Below the pieces are notes generated by a model. It was not told where the DNA came from. It saw nothing but the letters and a program-made list of their open reading frames with translations, and did not search any database. The position numbers and the translations under genes are program-made. From Algoriphagus iocasae (lineage in GTDB: Bacteria > Bacteroidota > Bacteroidia > Cytophagales > Cyclobacteriaceae), in contig NZ_JACIJO010000003.1 in NCBI RefSeq assembly GCF_014206875.1, positions 948,660 to 1,012,659 on the forward strand: DNA of 64,000 nt, written 5' to 3'. Each line of letters opens with the position of its first letter. The stretch's first letter is position 1. Below, piece after piece: positions 63,187-64,000 of the stretch.

Positions 63187-64000
63187 ATGAAAACTCTAGC
63201 CCAAAAATTTGAATCAACAGGACCTAAAAGAATACTTGCATTGGATGGCGGAGGAATCCGTGGCGCACTTTCTTTAGGTTACCTTAAACATCTCGAAAAT
63301 CATTTAAGAAAACAACATCAAAATGATCAGCTACTGTTATCGGATTATTTTGATATGATTGGAGGAACCAGTACTGGGTCGATTATTGCGGCAGCTTTGG
63401 CCATCGGAATGTCAGTCGATGAAATCAAGCAGAAATACTTTGAGCTTGGAACCAAGATTTTTGGAAAGAAATATAAATGGTTTAAAATATTTGAAATAGA
63501 TGATCTTCTAAAAGCAAAATACGATGACAAGGCTTTGGTGTCCGAGTTGCAAAATGTTTTTGGAGATGTCCTCTTAGGAGATCAGGAAAAGATCAAAACA
63601 GCTTTGGTTATTGTGGCAAAAAGAGCAGATACGAATAGTGTTTGGCCACTAAATAATCATCCCAAGGGAAAGTTTTACGACACAGAAAAAGGAGATAACA
63701 GGTCTATTCCTGTTTGGAAATGTGTAAGAGCAAGCGCTGCTGCACCGACTTATTTTTTACCTCAATCCATTGATGTGGGAGGTGATAATAGTTTTGCAGC
63801 ATTTGTTGATGGAGGAGTAAGTATGGCGAATAACCCAGCTCTTCAGATGCTGATGGTGGCAACTTTGAAAGGCTTTCCATATCACTGGTCAATGGGAGAA
63901 GATAATATGCTGGTGGTTTCAGTTGGCACGGGAATGACCAAATGGAAACGGCTTCCTAAAAAGATCAGCAAAAATACCCTTCTAAATTGGGCTTCAAGCC
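63187..64000 (+). CDS. Patatin-like phospholipase, 3' end cut by window
   Basis: 271 complete codons of a patatin-family lipid acyl hydrolase are visible. The oxyanion hole is DGGGIRG (20-26), the nucleophile Ser62 is in G-T-S-T-G and the catalytic Asp208 is in V-D-G-G. The gene continues beyond the window. Such enzymes cleave phospholipids or other lipids. It is divergent from the PGDYG-like gene by about 90 bp. Confidence 0.92.
   Translation, partial: MKTLAQKFESTGPKRILALDGGGIRGALSLGYLKHLENHLRKQHQNDQLLLSDYFDMIGGTSTGSIIAAALAIGMSVDEIKQKYFELGTKIFGKKYKWFKIFEIDDLLKAKYDDKALVSELQNVFGDVLLGDQEKIKTALVIVAKRADTNSVWPLNNHPKGKFYDTEKGDNRSIPVWKCVRASAAAPTYFLPQSIDVGGDNSFAAFVDGGVSMANNPALQMLMVATLKGFPYHWSMGEDNMLVVSVGTGMTKWKRLPKKISKNTLLNWASS

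Noticed and set aside
1..64000. CRISPR array, prophage, insertion sequence, tRNA or rRNA
   Set aside because: Reading both strands I saw no regular spaced repeats, transposase, integrase, phage structural genes or tRNA-like cloverleaf sequence; a tool-based scan could still find a short one.

Overview
The window is a gene-dense, moderately AT-rich stretch of a Bacteroidota chromosome. The best match is the order Cytophagales, possibly an Algoriphagus-like member of Cyclobacteriaceae; that placement is inference from gene content. Supporting signs are a CarboxypepD_reg-type TonB-dependent receptor, HYC_CC_PP and histone-H1-like small proteins, many lipoproteins with short lipoboxes, two promoters matching the Bacteroidota -7 motif TAnnTTTG, and many secreted peptidases. 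I saw no rRNA, tRNA, CRISPR array, transposase or phage module.

Left end (1-11473, all minus strand): a nearly continuous copper/silver handling island. In transcription order it holds a TonB-dependent receptor, an AraC regulator fused to an HMA-like CxxC domain, a Crp/Fnr regulator, an MFS exporter, the copper ATPase CopA, a CopZ-like chaperone, a secreted CHY zinc-finger protein, an HYC_CC_PP protein and a CusA-type RND pump cut by the window edge. A perfect 12-bp inverted repeat sits directly before the receptor start, and a Bacteroidota-style palindromic repeat lies between copA and the chaperone.

11.6-21.8 kb: a divergent DoxX/HxlR pair with operator palindromes; a malonate uptake and activation operon (MatB, MadL, MadM); and a divergent GbsR/MarR regulator followed by a TolC/adaptor/RND efflux operon. 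That operon ends in a small acyl-carrier-protein-like gene lacking the phosphopantetheine serine. A paralogue lies at 32.8 kb.

21.8-38 kb: accessory and metabolic genes. They include an M1 peptidase, an AT-rich stretch with an F420-reductase-like protein and a polyphosphate-glucokinase-like ROK kinase, DinB, CsbD, a histone-H1-like protein, MATE and sugar-porter transporters, three tandem paralogous lipoproteins, a GH32 fructanase with a glycosyltransferase, and RfbA.

38-64 kb: mostly housekeeping and secreted-peptidase genes. They include M14, M28, S10 and M48 peptidases, Pcm, riboflavin synthase, a copper-type formylglycine-generating enzyme homologue, ferritin, PhzF, a K+-channel-like protein, a Glu-Q-tRNA synthetase-like enzyme, a DnaQ-like exonuclease, Mpl, DnaB, an MDR oxidoreductase and a patatin phospholipase cut by the window end. 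Strong bidirectional hairpin terminators separate many convergent genes, while four convergent pairs have no spacer at all.
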